Of a stretch of 28,537 nt of DNA, positions 1-7,537 are shown piece by piece. How positions within the stretch are numbered: the stretch's first letter is position 1; every line of letters starts with the position of its first letter. The stretch is from Candidatus Nomurabacteria bacterium (lineage in GTDB: Bacteria; Patescibacteriota; Minisyncoccia; Phycocordibacterales; UBA9973). The position numbers and the translations under genes are program-made. A model generated the notes under the pieces. The model worked only from the letters and a program-made list of their open reading frames with translations. It had not been told where the DNA came from and searched no databases. The DNA lies in NCBI GenBank assembly GCA_943359425.1, contig CALRHN010000001.1:1-28537 (forward strand), given 5' to 3'.

Positions 1-390
1 ATAGTCGAAGAGTCCCATCGTCGGCTCTTTCGCTTTCTGATTCGCGTCTTTATACGCATGTGCGCGCTCGAGATATGCGACGGTCGTAATGCAGTTGAAC
101 ATCCATGTCAGTTCCGCGAGTTCTCCGCCGATGGCGGACTGCTGGAAGAGCGTGACGCGCGCCGGATCGAGCCCGCAGGCGAGATAAGCTGCGGCTGTAT
201 CAAAAATATGTTTCTGGAGAATCTCCTTATCTTGAACAGTGGTGAGAGCATGCAGATCCGCGATAAAAATATAAGACTCGAAAGAATCTTGCATATCCAC
301 AAATTGCTTGATAGCCCCAAAATAATTGCCGACATGCATCATACCTGATGGCTGGATGCCGGAGAGGAGGACTTTGCTTTTGCTTTCCAT
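1..390 (-). CDS. trpS: Tryptophanyl-tRNA synthetase, 5' part (runs off window)
   Basis: The reverse strand encodes an open frame of 130 codons beginning MESKSKVLLSGIQPSG and continuing past base 1. The segment SGIQPSGMMHVGNYFGAI is the N-terminal Rossmann-fold signature of class Ic tryptophanyl-tRNA synthetases, with HVGN standing for the HIGH ATP-binding motif (residues 19-22). The later run YLERAHAYKDANQK leading to MGLFDY fits the family just before its PVLMAADIL motif. The enzyme charges tRNA-Trp in the cytoplasm. The start at 390 is supported by a stop just upstream and by a TACTAT -10 box seven bases before the ATG. The KMSKS loop and anticodon-binding domain lie outside the window. Family assignment is firm. 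Confidence 0.93.
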   Translation of the reverse strand, partial: MESKSKVLLSGIQPSGMMHVGNYFGAIKQFVDMQDSFESYIFIADLHALTTVQDKEILQKHIFDTAAAYLACGLDPARVTLFQQSAIGGELAELTWMFNCITTVAYLERAHAYKDANQKAKEPTMGLFDY

Positions 391-397
391 GAGTCAC

Positions 398-426
398 ATA
401 GTAGCAAAATAATGCCGTATTGTCAT
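398..426 (-). promoter_or_regulatory. trpS promoter, -35 supplied by a repeat end
   Basis: On the minus strand ATGACA (421-426) and TACTAT (398-403) are 17 bp apart, and the -10 box is preceded by TGC, an extended -10. Seven bases separate TACTAT from the ATG, so transcription should start at or next to the start codon. The -35 hexamer is the terminal ATGACA of the palindromic repeat at 421-495. Confidence 0.6.
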
Positions 427-495
427 TCCGGCCTCCGAGCCGGAATCTAGGTTGCATTTAAAACAAGTCTAGATGCCGGATCAAGTCCGGCATGA
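421..495. repeat. Paired palindromic repeat with inverted ends
   Basis: Two hairpins lie back to back. The first has arms ATTCCGGC/GCCGGAAT (425-432 and 439-446, 6-base loop); the second has arms ATGCCGGA/TCCGGCAT (473-480 and 486-493, 5-base loop). The halves are inverted copies of one unit running CTAG to ATGACA: TGTCAT at the left end, ATGACA at the right end and a CTAG on the inner side of each hairpin. The unit resembles dispersed palindromic repeats found between genes in many bacteria. It follows the dnaB stop and may also end that transcript, though it lacks a strong T-run. Confidence 0.75.
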
Positions 496-505
496 CAGAA
501 GAAAC

Positions 506-1897
506 CTAGAATGCGTCATCAAAATCGCTCTTGCCGCGCGTACTGCCGCCGCCTGCGAAACTCTCGTTCTTCTCGACGGAGAGGAAGCTTGTCGTCTTCT
601 CGTCAAAGTACAGATCGACTTTGCCTGTCGGACCGTTACGATGTTTCTCGATCAATATCTCGGCGATATTCGTGCGTTCGGATTCGTCCTTATATTTGTC
701 TTCGCGGTGAATGAACATGACGACGTCGGCGTCCTGCTCGATAGAGCCGGAGTCGCGCAGGTCGGAGAGGCGCGGTTTGCCGCCACGCGATTCCACCGCA
801 CGAGAGAGCTGCGAGAGAGCGAGTACGGGAACATCGAGCTCGCGGGCGAGGCCTTTGAGCGAGCGGGAGATTTCCGTCACTTGGTTCACCATGGAATCAT
901 AGTTCTTCGACGTACTCATGAGCTGGAGATAGTCCACGACGATGAGAGCGAGTCCGTGCTCGCTTTTCAAACGGCGCGCGACAGAGCGCATACGGATGAT
1001 GGAGTTGCCCGGCTGATCATCGATGAATATGGGAGCCTTAGCCAATTTGTCGAGAGAGTCGCGCAATTTCGAGAATTCGTTGTCGGCGGAGAGTCGTCCC
1101 GTGCGGAGATTCCATGCGTTCACGCGCGATTCTGCGGCGAGCATACGGTCAACGAGTTGCTGTGAGGACATTTCGAGAGAAAATATTCCGACAGGCAGAT
1201 TGTGATTGACCGCAGCCATGCGCGCGATATCGAGGGCGAGCGTCGTCTTACCCATGGACGGACGTGCGGCAAGAATGATGAGGTCGGATCGCTGGAAGCC
1301 GGCGAGCATGTCGTCGAGGGCTTTGAATCCCGTCGGAATACCGCGCAGTTCGCCTTTTGTGTCATGCAAACGCTCGAGACGCTCCCATGCTTCCACCAGC
1401 GTGTCTTTGATATTGACGAATTTCTGGCCTTTCGGAGCGGATGTGATATTGAAAATCTTTTTCTCGGCACGATCAAGGATCTCGTCGATATTGTCGGGGC
1501 CTTCGTTGAAACCGAGTTCGGCGACGAAGTCTCCGCTCTCGATGAGGGCACGGAGCAAGGATTTCTTCTCGACTATTTCGGCGTAGTGTTTAATATTCGC
1601 CGAAGACGGCACGACATTCGTGAGTTCGGCAAGATACGAGGAACCGCCGATACGCTCGAGCAATTTCTTCTCTTCGAGACGGTGCGCGAGCGAGAGCATG
1701 TCGATCGGCTCGCCCTTGCCCGAGAGTTCGAGCATGGTTTCGTAGATGAGGGCGTGTTTGTCGCTGTAAAAAGATTCGCCGGAGAGCGTGTCGCCGATCT
1801 CAATGATGGCGCCGGGGCGCAGCATGATAGAGCCGAGCACGGCGCGCTCGGATTCGAGACTTTGCGGAGGGATGCGGACTGAACGTTCTTTTGCCAT
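506..1897 (-). CDS. dnaB: Replicative DNA helicase DnaB
   Basis: This 463-residue protein has the normal DnaB length and architecture. The N-terminal helical domain (about 10-110) begins with PPQSLESERAVLGSIM, where primase and loader contacts are made. A linker and the RecA-like motor follow from about 180. Walker A is ARPSMGKTT (211-219), Walker B is LIVVDYLQLM, and downstream motifs include LSQLSRAVESR and RDSGSIEQDADVV. It unwinds the lagging-strand template as a hexamer at the replication fork. The frame stays open to about 2314, but that extension reads antisense through recR and lacks DnaB similarity. The start at 1897 is supported by the family N-terminus and a TAGAAT box seven bases upstream. 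It is divergent from recR. No intein is present. Confidence 0.97.
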   Translation of the reverse strand: MAKERSVRIPPQSLESERAVLGSIMLRPGAIIEIGDTLSGESFYSDKHALIYETMLELSGKGEPIDMLSLAHRLEEKKLLERIGGSSYLAELTNVVPSSANIKHYAEIVEKKSLLRALIESGDFVAELGFNEGPDNIDEILDRAEKKIFNITSAPKGQKFVNIKDTLVEAWERLERLHDTKGELRGIPTGFKALDDMLAGFQRSDLIILAARPSMGKTTLALDIARMAAVNHNLPVGIFSLEMSSQQLVDRMLAAESRVNAWNLRTGRLSADNEFSKLRDSLDKLAKAPIFIDDQPGNSIIRMRSVARRLKSEHGLALIVVDYLQLMSTSKNYDSMVNQVTEISRSLKGLARELDVPVLALSQLSRAVESRGGKPRLSDLRDSGSIEQDADVVMFIHREDKYKDESERTNIAEILIEKHRNGPTGKVDLYFDEKTTSFLSVEKNESFAGGGSTRGKSDFDDAF

Positions 1898-1904
1898 GGG
1901 TCTG

Positions 1905-1910
1905 ATTCTA
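1905..1910 (-). promoter_or_regulatory. dnaB -10 box (leaderless)
   Basis: TAGAAT preceded by TGT (extended -10) ends seven bases before the dnaB ATG. I find no good -35 hexamer at the normal distance, which is usual for extended -10 promoters. Confidence 0.55.
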
Positions 1911-1989
1911 ACACGCCCGATTTTCTTGCCTAGTCCGCTTGCTTGATAAGGTGTGATTTGGCTGTGTATTCCCAAACGGGAGCCCATGC

Positions 1990-1995
1990 TACAAT
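1990..1995 (+). promoter_or_regulatory. recR -10 box (leaderless)
   Basis: TACAAT preceded by TGC (extended -10) ends eight bases before the ATG at 2004. The earlier in-frame ATG at 1986 lies upstream of this box, so the box decides the start in favour of 2004. Confidence 0.55.
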
Positions 1996-2003
1996 ACGAA
2001 ACC

Positions 2004-2639
2004 ATGGACGATCCACTCCAAAAACTGACGGCACTCTTCGCCAAATTCCCCGGTATCGGCGGCAGGCAGGCGCGCCGCTTCGTGTATTTCCTCCTCTCGC
2101 GCGACGAAACCGAGCTCAAACGTTTGGGCGCCATGATCGCCGATATCAAGCGCGATATCACGCAATGCCCGTCCTGCCAGCGATTCTTCCCGAAGAGCGA
2201 TCTCATCAAGGAGAGCAAGGAATGCAAGATCTGCCGCGACTCTGCGCGCGACGGCAGCCTCCTCATCGTCGTTGAGAAAGATAACGACCTCGACAGTTTG
2301 GAAAAGAGCGGCACATATGAAGGCCACTACTTCATACTCGGCGGCACGGTACCAAATGTCGAGAAAGAAGTTCCACGATTCATTCGCATCGATGCGCTGA
2401 AGAAAATAGTCGCGGAGAAAACAAAATCGGGCAATCTCCAAGAAATAATCCTCGGCCTCTCGCTCACCCCCGCCGGCGAACACACGATCTCCTATCTGCG
2501 GACGATTCTCTCTCCCCTTCTCGCAAATACGAAAGTGCAGATCTCAATGTTAGGCCGCGGACTCTCCACCGGGACCGAGCTCGAATACTCCGATTCAGAA
2601 ACCCTCAAGAACGCCCTCCTCAATCGGCATAAAGAGTAG
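2004..2639 (+). CDS. recR: Recombination protein RecR
   Basis: The 211-residue protein matches RecR across its length. A helix-hairpin-helix region comes first (KFPGIGGRQARRFVYFLL, about 14-31). A four-cysteine zinc finger follows (C55, C58, C74, C77: CPSC and CKIC). The Toprim domain starts at about 85 (LLIVVEKDNDLDSLEKSG) and the C-terminal part carries RGLSTGTELEYSD, the conserved Walker-like tail. RecR acts with RecO, and sometimes RecF, to load RecA on SSB-coated gaps. recR often sits beside dnaX and ybaB in other bacteria; here it stands alone, divergent from dnaB. Two in-frame ATGs upstream (1953, 1986) are less likely because the promoter and family N-terminus point to 2004. A strong terminator follows directly. 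Confidence 0.96.
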   Translation: MDDPLQKLTALFAKFPGIGGRQARRFVYFLLSRDETELKRLGAMIADIKRDITQCPSCQRFFPKSDLIKESKECKICRDSARDGSLLIVVEKDNDLDSLEKSGTYEGHYFILGGTVPNVEKEVPRFIRIDALKKIVAEKTKSGNLQEIILGLSLTPAGEHTISYLRTILSPLLANTKVQISMLGRGLSTGTELEYSDSETLKNALLNRHKE

Positions 2640-2644
2640 CCATC

Positions 2645-2672
2645 AAAAAACCGCCCATTCGGGCGGTTTTTT
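2645..2672. terminator. Terminator between recR and kelch gene
   Basis: CCGCCC-ATTC-GGGCGG is flanked by A6 on the left and T6 on the right, so it works in both directions: for recR on the plus strand and for the convergent kelch gene ending at 2686. The stem and loop are the same as in the rplU terminator at 5588-5614. Confidence 0.9.
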
Positions 2673-2685
2673 GATTACCTTTTTA

Positions 2686-4083
2686 TTAGGGATTGATTGT
2701 GAAGAAATTATCCGAACTATCATACACTGTCGCAAAATACGGATTACCTTGTCCCTCAACAATAAATATTTTGTAATGATTGCCAGGCGCAAAATCTCCT
2801 GGGTGATCAAATCCAAGTCCGCTAAGTATTAGAGTAGTACTGCCACTAATTTGTCCTTGTGTCGTTATGATTGCGCTGGTAGGACCCCACTGGTCAATAA
2901 TACTATTGTTATTTGCTGAGTACCCGAGATAGATACCCAATGTCCCAGTATTACAACTACTTGTCCAATTAACGGTGATAGATTGGTTCTCTATAAATGT
3001 CTCACCTCCATTTGGAGAAACAACATTAACAGAAGGCGTACAAGGAGTTCCTATGTTGAATGAAGCGGGCACAACAACAACTGCCTGACCACTGCGAGCA
3101 GTCCATGGAGCATTCGCTGTTTGCTGTGTCCAAGTAGCGCCGTAAGTTGAACGATAGACATCATTGTGTACAGTAAGACCAGTGGCTCCGGCAAGCAACA
3201 TTAGATTCCCACCGATAGAGGCAACAGACATGTCAGCGCGTCCGCTCCAAAGAGCGTTCGGAGTGACTTGAACCCATTGTACAGTATTGCCACTGATATA
3301 ACCTGAGCGCCAAACATCATTCGCAAACAATCCAGAACCGATGTATCCACCTATAACCCATATTCGATTCTGAAAAACGACAGCAGAGGCTCCAAGATGT
3401 GAAGGCCATTGAGCGTTATTGGAAGTCTGAGTCCAAGTTATACCGTCAGTAGATCTCCAGACATCGCTCTGTTGTCCGTTTGGACCTTGTCCGCCCATGA
3501 GCCACATCTTGTTCTGGAAAACTACACCCATTGCTTGCTCGCGTTGACCAAAAGCGGCATTGGCGGTCTCTTGTGTCCAATTTATGCCGTCGGACGAAGA
3601 CCAAACATCACTAAGGTCTCCTGTACTATTTTCACCACCGGCGATATATATTTTATTATTGAAAACATATGAGACGAAATAAATGCGTCCAGCCCACGGA
3701 GCATTTGCAGTGAGTTGAGTCCAGTTCACGCCATCAGAAGAAGACCAGACATCATTCATGAATGTTCCACTACCTGTAGTCAAACCGCCCATGAGGTAGA
3801 TCTTGCCATTGAAATATTGAACTTGGTGATTCACACGCGCAGACCACGAGGCGTTTGCGGTGAGCTGTGTCCATTGAACACCTTGATTGTTATTGCTCAT
3901 CCAAACATCGGATGTAGCGGCGAGTTGGTTGTTTGGATCACCACCACCAATCATGATTAATTTGTTGGTGGGTCCTGAAGCTTCAGCCTTCGGTGCCGAG
4001 CCCAAAGGAGCCGCGACTGAAACGAGGGCAAATAATGCAAGGAAGAAACCATATGCGATATTTTTTTTCATATTGATTTTCAT
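2686..4083 (-). CDS. Secreted kelch-propeller protein with C-terminal KNH-like domain
   Basis: The 465-residue protein starts with a signal peptide (hydrophobic core FFLALFALVSVAAP, likely cleavage after AEA near residue 35). Six repeats of about 50 residues follow, each with a pattern like NDVWSSSDGxxWTQ then VxFxxKxxxxGG, as expected for a six-bladed kelch propeller. From about 345 a separate domain opens with SVNVVSPNGGETF and SITVNWTS, which resembles the Ser-Thr-rich/KNH (Kre9-type) beta-sandwich of bacterial surface proteins. It is a close tandem paralogue of the gene at 4096-5514, differing in its C-terminal domain, and lies 12 bp behind it, so probably in the same operon. An alternative ATG at 4071 is possible; neither has a ribosome binding site. 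The ligand is unknown; a surface binding role is inferred. Confidence 0.85.
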   Translation of the reverse strand: MKINMKKNIAYGFFLALFALVSVAAPLGSAPKAEASGPTNKLIMIGGGDPNNQLAATSDVWMSNNNQGVQWTQLTANASWSARVNHQVQYFNGKIYLMGGLTTGSGTFMNDVWSSSDGVNWTQLTANAPWAGRIYFVSYVFNNKIYIAGGENSTGDLSDVWSSSDGINWTQETANAAFGQREQAMGVVFQNKMWLMGGQGPNGQQSDVWRSTDGITWTQTSNNAQWPSHLGASAVVFQNRIWVIGGYIGSGLFANDVWRSGYISGNTVQWVQVTPNALWSGRADMSVASIGGNLMLLAGATGLTVHNDVYRSTYGATWTQQTANAPWTARSGQAVVVVPASFNIGTPCTPSVNVVSPNGGETFIENQSITVNWTSSCNTGTLGIYLGYSANNNSIIDQWGPTSAIITTQGQISGSTTLILSGLGFDHPGDFAPGNHYKIFIVEGQGNPYFATVYDSSDNFFTINP

Positions 4084-4095
4084 TATTTTTTTAAT

Positions 4096-5514
4096 TTACT
4101 GACAAACTGTCGCAGTTGCCGAAGTAAGAGGAAGCGGGAAAGCACCGATCAAGTTTGGAGTAGATCCACCAGAAGTTGTGTAGTTTTGACTCCCTCCGAG
4201 CGGACCCTGTCCGAGAAATCCTGTTGAGTCTGCACAGATTGCTCCATTGGGGAAAAGACTTGCGGCAACTGCCCAAGAGGTACCGTTGGAATGACACTCA
4301 AGAGAAGTGCCTACAGGATAGTTTGCTATATTCGTAAGCATCGCAAGAGGTTGACTTGGATTGGAAGCAACATCTGCCCAGACTCCAACACCACAAGTGT
4401 TGTCAGCAGAACCACCATAATTGCCATTTGCAATATTATAGATTTCAATTACAGCACGAATTGTTGAGATATTATCCATGGTTATAGTATTAATCCCAGT
4501 CGGAGTTCCCGTACCAAAGGATGCTGGAACTACAACAACTGCTTGGCCATTGCGAGCTGCCCATGGAGCGCTCGCAGTTATTTGATTCCAAGAAGTACCA
4601 TAGGTAGAATCATAAACATCATTCATGTTTCCAAGACCTGCATTTCCAGCAAGTACGTAAATACGTCCGTGAAAAACTGCGGTGGAAGCGAACTGTCGTG
4701 CTGACCATGCGGGATTGCTTGCTGCCTGCACCCAACTGTTTCCATTCGTGGAACGCCATACGTCATTTGTAAGAGAGCTTCCAGTGTCGCCTCCCATGAT
4801 CCACATCTTGCTTTGAAAAACTCCAACGGAAAACTTGCTTCGTGCCGCCCATGACGCATGAGGAGTTACTTGAATCCAATTTATTCCATTCGTCGATGAC
4901 CAGACATCGTTCACTAATCCATTCGCCGTAGATCCACCGAAGAGCCACATTTTATTTTGGAAGACAACACCTTGCATTTTAAAACGATTTCCAAAAGGAG
5001 AATTTGTGAGTTCTTGTGTCCAAGTTATTCCATCAGAAGATGACCAAACATCAGAATATATTCCAACTGGAGATCCTGAACCAGTTGAACCAGCACCTCC
5101 GACAATCCACATCTTGCCGTTAAAAACGTATGAAGCGAAATTCGCGCGAAGAGAAAAACCAGCATTTGCCGTAAGTTGCGTCCAGATTATGCCATCAGGA
5201 GAAGACCAGACATCGTTCAAATAGTTACCGGAACTATTGCCACCGATAACATAAATTTTATTGTTGAAATAAAGTGCAGCATGACCAGAACGGCCAGACC
5301 AGGTAGCAGGTGAGAACGGAGGAGCGACGAGCTGGGTCCATTGCGTACCATTACCATTGCTTGCCCAAACATCATTATAATTTGATCCGCCGAGAAGAAT
5401 CATTTTCTGCGTCGGACCAGAAGCTTCAGCTTTCGGTGCCGAGCCCAAAGGAGCCGTGACTGATACGAGGGTAAAAATTGCGATCAAGAAACTATAGAGT
5501 ATGTTCTTTTTCAT
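4096..5514 (-). CDS. Secreted kelch-propeller protein with pilin-like C-terminal domain
   Basis: The 472-residue protein has a signal peptide nearly identical to that of its neighbour (APLGSAPKAEASGPT) and six kelch-type blades (YNDVWASNG, LNDVWSSPD, YSDVWSSSD, VNDVWSSTN, TNDVWRSTN, MNDVYDSTY). The last 125 or so residues are different. They read IRAVIEIYNIANGNYGG, then C, W and L positions, then CHSNGTSWAVAASL and CADSTGF, closely resembling the globular part of Parcubacteria type IV pilins (typically ending WxxxxxL then CVDSTG). The N-terminal pilin helix is missing, and export would be by signal peptide instead. The start at 5514 was chosen because the upstream codons add a charged stretch before an otherwise standard signal peptide. 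It is the first gene of a two-gene operon behind a good promoter at 5553-5581. Confidence 0.82.
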   Translation of the reverse strand: MKKNILYSFLIAIFTLVSVTAPLGSAPKAEASGPTQKMILLGGSNYNDVWASNGNGTQWTQLVAPPFSPATWSGRSGHAALYFNNKIYVIGGNSSGNYLNDVWSSPDGIIWTQLTANAGFSLRANFASYVFNGKMWIVGGAGSTGSGSPVGIYSDVWSSSDGITWTQELTNSPFGNRFKMQGVVFQNKMWLFGGSTANGLVNDVWSSTNGINWIQVTPHASWAARSKFSVGVFQSKMWIMGGDTGSSLTNDVWRSTNGNSWVQAASNPAWSARQFASTAVFHGRIYVLAGNAGLGNMNDVYDSTYGTSWNQITASAPWAARNGQAVVVVPASFGTGTPTGINTITMDNISTIRAVIEIYNIANGNYGGSADNTCGVGVWADVASNPSQPLAMLTNIANYPVGTSLECHSNGTSWAVAASLFPNGAICADSTGFLGQGPLGGSQNYTTSGGSTPNLIGAFPLPLTSATATVCQ

Positions 5515-5552
5515 AATATGGGCCCGAAGGCTTTTATTTTTATAACTCGGAC

Positions 5553-5581
5553 ATAGTATCATATTATAATGAATATGTCAA
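5553..5581 (-). promoter_or_regulatory. Promoter of the kelch operon
   Basis: On the minus strand TTGACA (5576-5581) and TACTAT (5553-5558) are exactly 17 bp apart. The predicted start of transcription is near 5546, giving a leader of about 32 bases without a recognisable Shine-Dalgarno sequence. A second TATAAT lies within the spacer. Confidence 0.7.
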
Positions 5582-5587
5582 GCTTAA

Positions 5588-5614
5588 CAAAAACCGCCCG
5601 AATGGGCGGTTTTT
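5588..5614 (-). terminator. rplU terminator
   Basis: The stem CCGCCC/GGGCGG with a four-base loop and A5/T5 flanks begins right after the rplU stop at 5616. The hairpin is the same one as at 2645-2672. Confidence 0.88.
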
Positions 5615-5615
5615 G

Positions 5616-5942
5616 TTATTTGATTGCGGAGATCTTGATGATCATGTTTGGCTGTTTGTGGCCGTTTTTCTTGAAATATCGGCTCTTTGCCTTGTATTTG
5701 ATGACGATGACTTTCTTGTCGTGGCCGGCTTTCTGGAAGAGGGCTTCAACGGTCGCTCCAGCTATATAAGGGGTGCCGATAGTCGTGTCCTTGCCGTTGT
5801 CGACGAGGAGGACTTTGTCGAATATCATCTTATCGCCAAGCTTGAAATCGCCCTCGAGTTTCTCGATGCGAAGGAGGTCTCCGACAGAGACCTGGTATTG
5901 CTTGCCGCCCGTATGGATTACCGCGAATTCCTTGTTTGCCAT
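5616..5942 (-). CDS. rplU: 50S ribosomal protein L21
   Basis: The 108-residue protein opens MANKEFAVIHTGGKQYQVSVGD, the canonical L21 start, and carries the family core (DKVLLV, TIGTPYIAGATVEA) and the basic tail VIVIKYKAKSRYFKKNGHKQP, which binds 23S rRNA. Length matches the family (about 103 residues). In most bacteria rplU is followed by rpmA; here a terminator follows immediately and no rpmA is in the window. The start at 5942 is fixed by family alignment and by TAGAAT 11 bases upstream. Confidence 0.96.
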   Translation of the reverse strand: MANKEFAVIHTGGKQYQVSVGDLLRIEKLEGDFKLGDKMIFDKVLLVDNGKDTTIGTPYIAGATVEALFQKAGHDKKVIVIKYKAKSRYFKKNGHKQPNMIIKISAIK

Positions 5943-5953
5943 ATGTGGGTACC

Positions 5954-5981
5954 ATTCTATACAAAAACGGGAAAAAAGCAA
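5954..5981 (-). promoter_or_regulatory. rplU promoter
   Basis: TTGCTT (5976-5981) and TAGAAT (5954-5959) are 16 bp apart on the minus strand; 11 bases then lead to the ATG, so the leader would be four or five bases. Confidence 0.55.
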
Positions 5982-5983
5982 CC

Positions 5984-6116
5984 CCCGTACACTAAATCGC
6001 CCATTGTTGCGCTTCTTCTCCAGATAATGCCTCTATGAAGAGGTTTCGCCCTAGAGTAGATATTTTGAAAGTATATTGGAAGCAACAAAGAAGCCATGGG
6101 CGATTTAGTGTGCGGG
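5984..6116. repeat. 133-bp element with 21-bp terminal inverted repeats
   Basis: The left end (5984-6004) and the reverse complement of the right end (6096-6116) agree at 20 of 21 bases; the shared core is ACACTAAATCGCCCAT. The 91-bp interior contains no ORF but holds a small hairpin (CCTC/GAGG) and a degenerate inner inverted repeat of CTTCTT and TTGTTGC blocks. It lies between the divergent promoters of rplU and the Nramp gene and outside both predicted transcripts. GCAA occurs on both flanks but is not a certain target duplication. It could be a MITE-like mobile repeat or an unrecognised structured RNA. Confidence 0.75.
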
Positions 6117-6126
6117 CAAGCCCCGT

Positions 6127-6155
6127 TTGCGAGCCCTCTTGGGAAAGGCTATAAT
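6127..6155 (+). promoter_or_regulatory. Promoter of the Nramp-cysS operon
   Basis: TTGCGA (6127-6132), a 17-bp spacer and consensus TATAAT (6150-6155). Transcription should start near 6162, about eight bases before the ATG at 6170. Confidence 0.7.
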
Positions 6156-6169
6156 CTCCTTACACGACA

Positions 6170-7537
6170 ATGAGCACCAAGCAATTCGAAAAGATCATGG
6201 GCGTCCCCGCAACTCTCTTTCACAAGGGGTCGCTCGTCTTGCGCTGGGGCATGCATCGCGTCTCTCGCACGCCCGTCGCACATGAGAGCCGAAAATATCT
6301 GAAAAATCTCGGTCCCGGACTCATTACGGGCGCCGCTGATGATGATCCGTCGGGCATCGCCACGTATTCGCAGGCAGGCGCGCAATACGGATACGGATTC
6401 TTGTGGTTGTCGCTCTTCTCATTCCCTTTCATGAGCGTCGTTCAGGAAATCTGCGGACGAATGGCTCTGGTCACGGGCCGCGGACTCGCGGGAACGATCC
6501 GTCAGCATTATTCGAAGAGCGCGCTCGGCATCTGCGTCACTCTCCTCTTCGTCACGAACGTTTTCAATATCGGCGTCGATCTCGGGGCTATGGCTCTCGC
6601 CGGACAAATGCTCTTCCCTGCCGCGAGTACGGCATTTCTCCTCATCGCAATCGCATTCGTCGGACTCGTTCTCGAAATATATCTCTCATACAAGACGTAT
6701 GCGAAATATCTGAAATGGATAACGATCACGCTCTTCGCCTATGTCGTGTCCATGTTCGTCGTGCATCTGCCGGCAAAAGAAATCATTTCGCATACACTCA
6801 TTCCATCATTTCATTTCGATAAGAAAAGCATCTTTCTCCTGACCGCACTTCTCGGTACGACGATCTCACCCTATCTCTTCTTCTGGCAGACATCGCAGGA
6901 AGTGGAAGAAGAAATACTCGAAGGCAAGACGTCAGTCGCATCACGCGTTGGAACCACGAAGCAAGAGATATCCCGTATGCGCACTGATGTTTTCTCGGGA
7001 ATGTTTTTCTCCAACCTCGTTATGTTCTCCATCATCGCCGTGTGCGGCGCGACCCTCTATGCCCACGGCGTAACGAATATCACGAGCGCAACCGATGCCG
7101 CACTCGCTCTCAAGCCTCTCGCAGGCAATTTTGCATTCGCGCTCTTCGCCCTCGGTATCATCGGTACAGGAATCCTCGCCGTACCCGTCCTCGCCGGATC
7201 GGCGTCATACGCCATCGCCGAGACATTCGGCTGGAAGGAAGGCCTCTATCGCAAGCTCAAAGAAGCGCGCGCTTTCTACGGCGTCATCATCGTTGCCGTC
7301 GTCGTGGGACTTCTCATCAACTTCCTCCACATCGATCCGATCAAGGCCCTGCTCTATTCCGCCGTCGGCAACGGACTGATCGCGCCCGTCATATTATTCT
7401 TCATCATGCGCCTCTCCGACAATAAGGGAATCATGGGCGAGCACAAGAATCACTGGGGGGTGTCGGCCATCGGCTGGACGATCACTGTTATCATGGCCCT
7501 CGCCGGCATCGCAACTATCGTCTCTTTCTTCGTATGA
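6170..7537 (+). CDS. Nramp-family divalent metal transporter (non-canonical site)
   Basis: The 455-residue protein has about 11 hydrophobic segments and the Nramp (LeuT-fold) layout. The TM1 region reads GPGLITGAADDDPSGIATYSQAGA (DPSG at 59-62) where classical MntH/Nramp has DPGN. The TM6 region reads LLGTTISPYLFFWQ (ISPY at 232-235) where classical members have MPH. The metal-coordinating methionine is therefore missing, as in the outlying Nramp branches that include Mg2+ or other atypical transporters. Divalent cation import through the inner membrane is inferred from the family; Mn2+ specificity is not supported. The start at 6170 follows a good promoter. The TGA stop overlaps the cysS ATG in ATGA, so the two are translationally coupled. 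Confidence 0.85.
   Translation: MSTKQFEKIMGVPATLFHKGSLVLRWGMHRVSRTPVAHESRKYLKNLGPGLITGAADDDPSGIATYSQAGAQYGYGFLWLSLFSFPFMSVVQEICGRMALVTGRGLAGTIRQHYSKSALGICVTLLFVTNVFNIGVDLGAMALAGQMLFPAASTAFLLIAIAFVGLVLEIYLSYKTYAKYLKWITITLFAYVVSMFVVHLPAKEIISHTLIPSFHFDKKSIFLLTALLGTTISPYLFFWQTSQEVEEEILEGKTSVASRVGTTKQEISRMRTDVFSGMFFSNLVMFSIIAVCGATLYAHGVTNITSATDAALALKPLAGNFAFALFALGIIGTGILAVPVLAGSASYAIAETFGWKEGLYRKLKEARAFYGVIIVAVVVGLLINFLHIDPIKALLYSAVGNGLIAPVILFFIMRLSDNKGIMGEHKNHWGVSAIGWTITVIMALAGIATIVSFFV

Noticed and set aside
1898..2314. N-terminal extension of DnaB
   Set aside because: The frame is open but reads antisense through recR, and the DnaB family start and the -10 box both point to 1897.
5984..6169. 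Manganese (yybP-ykoY) riboswitch before the Nramp gene
   Set aside because: The conserved aptamer loops are not found, and the folded element lies upstream of the predicted promoter, outside the mRNA.
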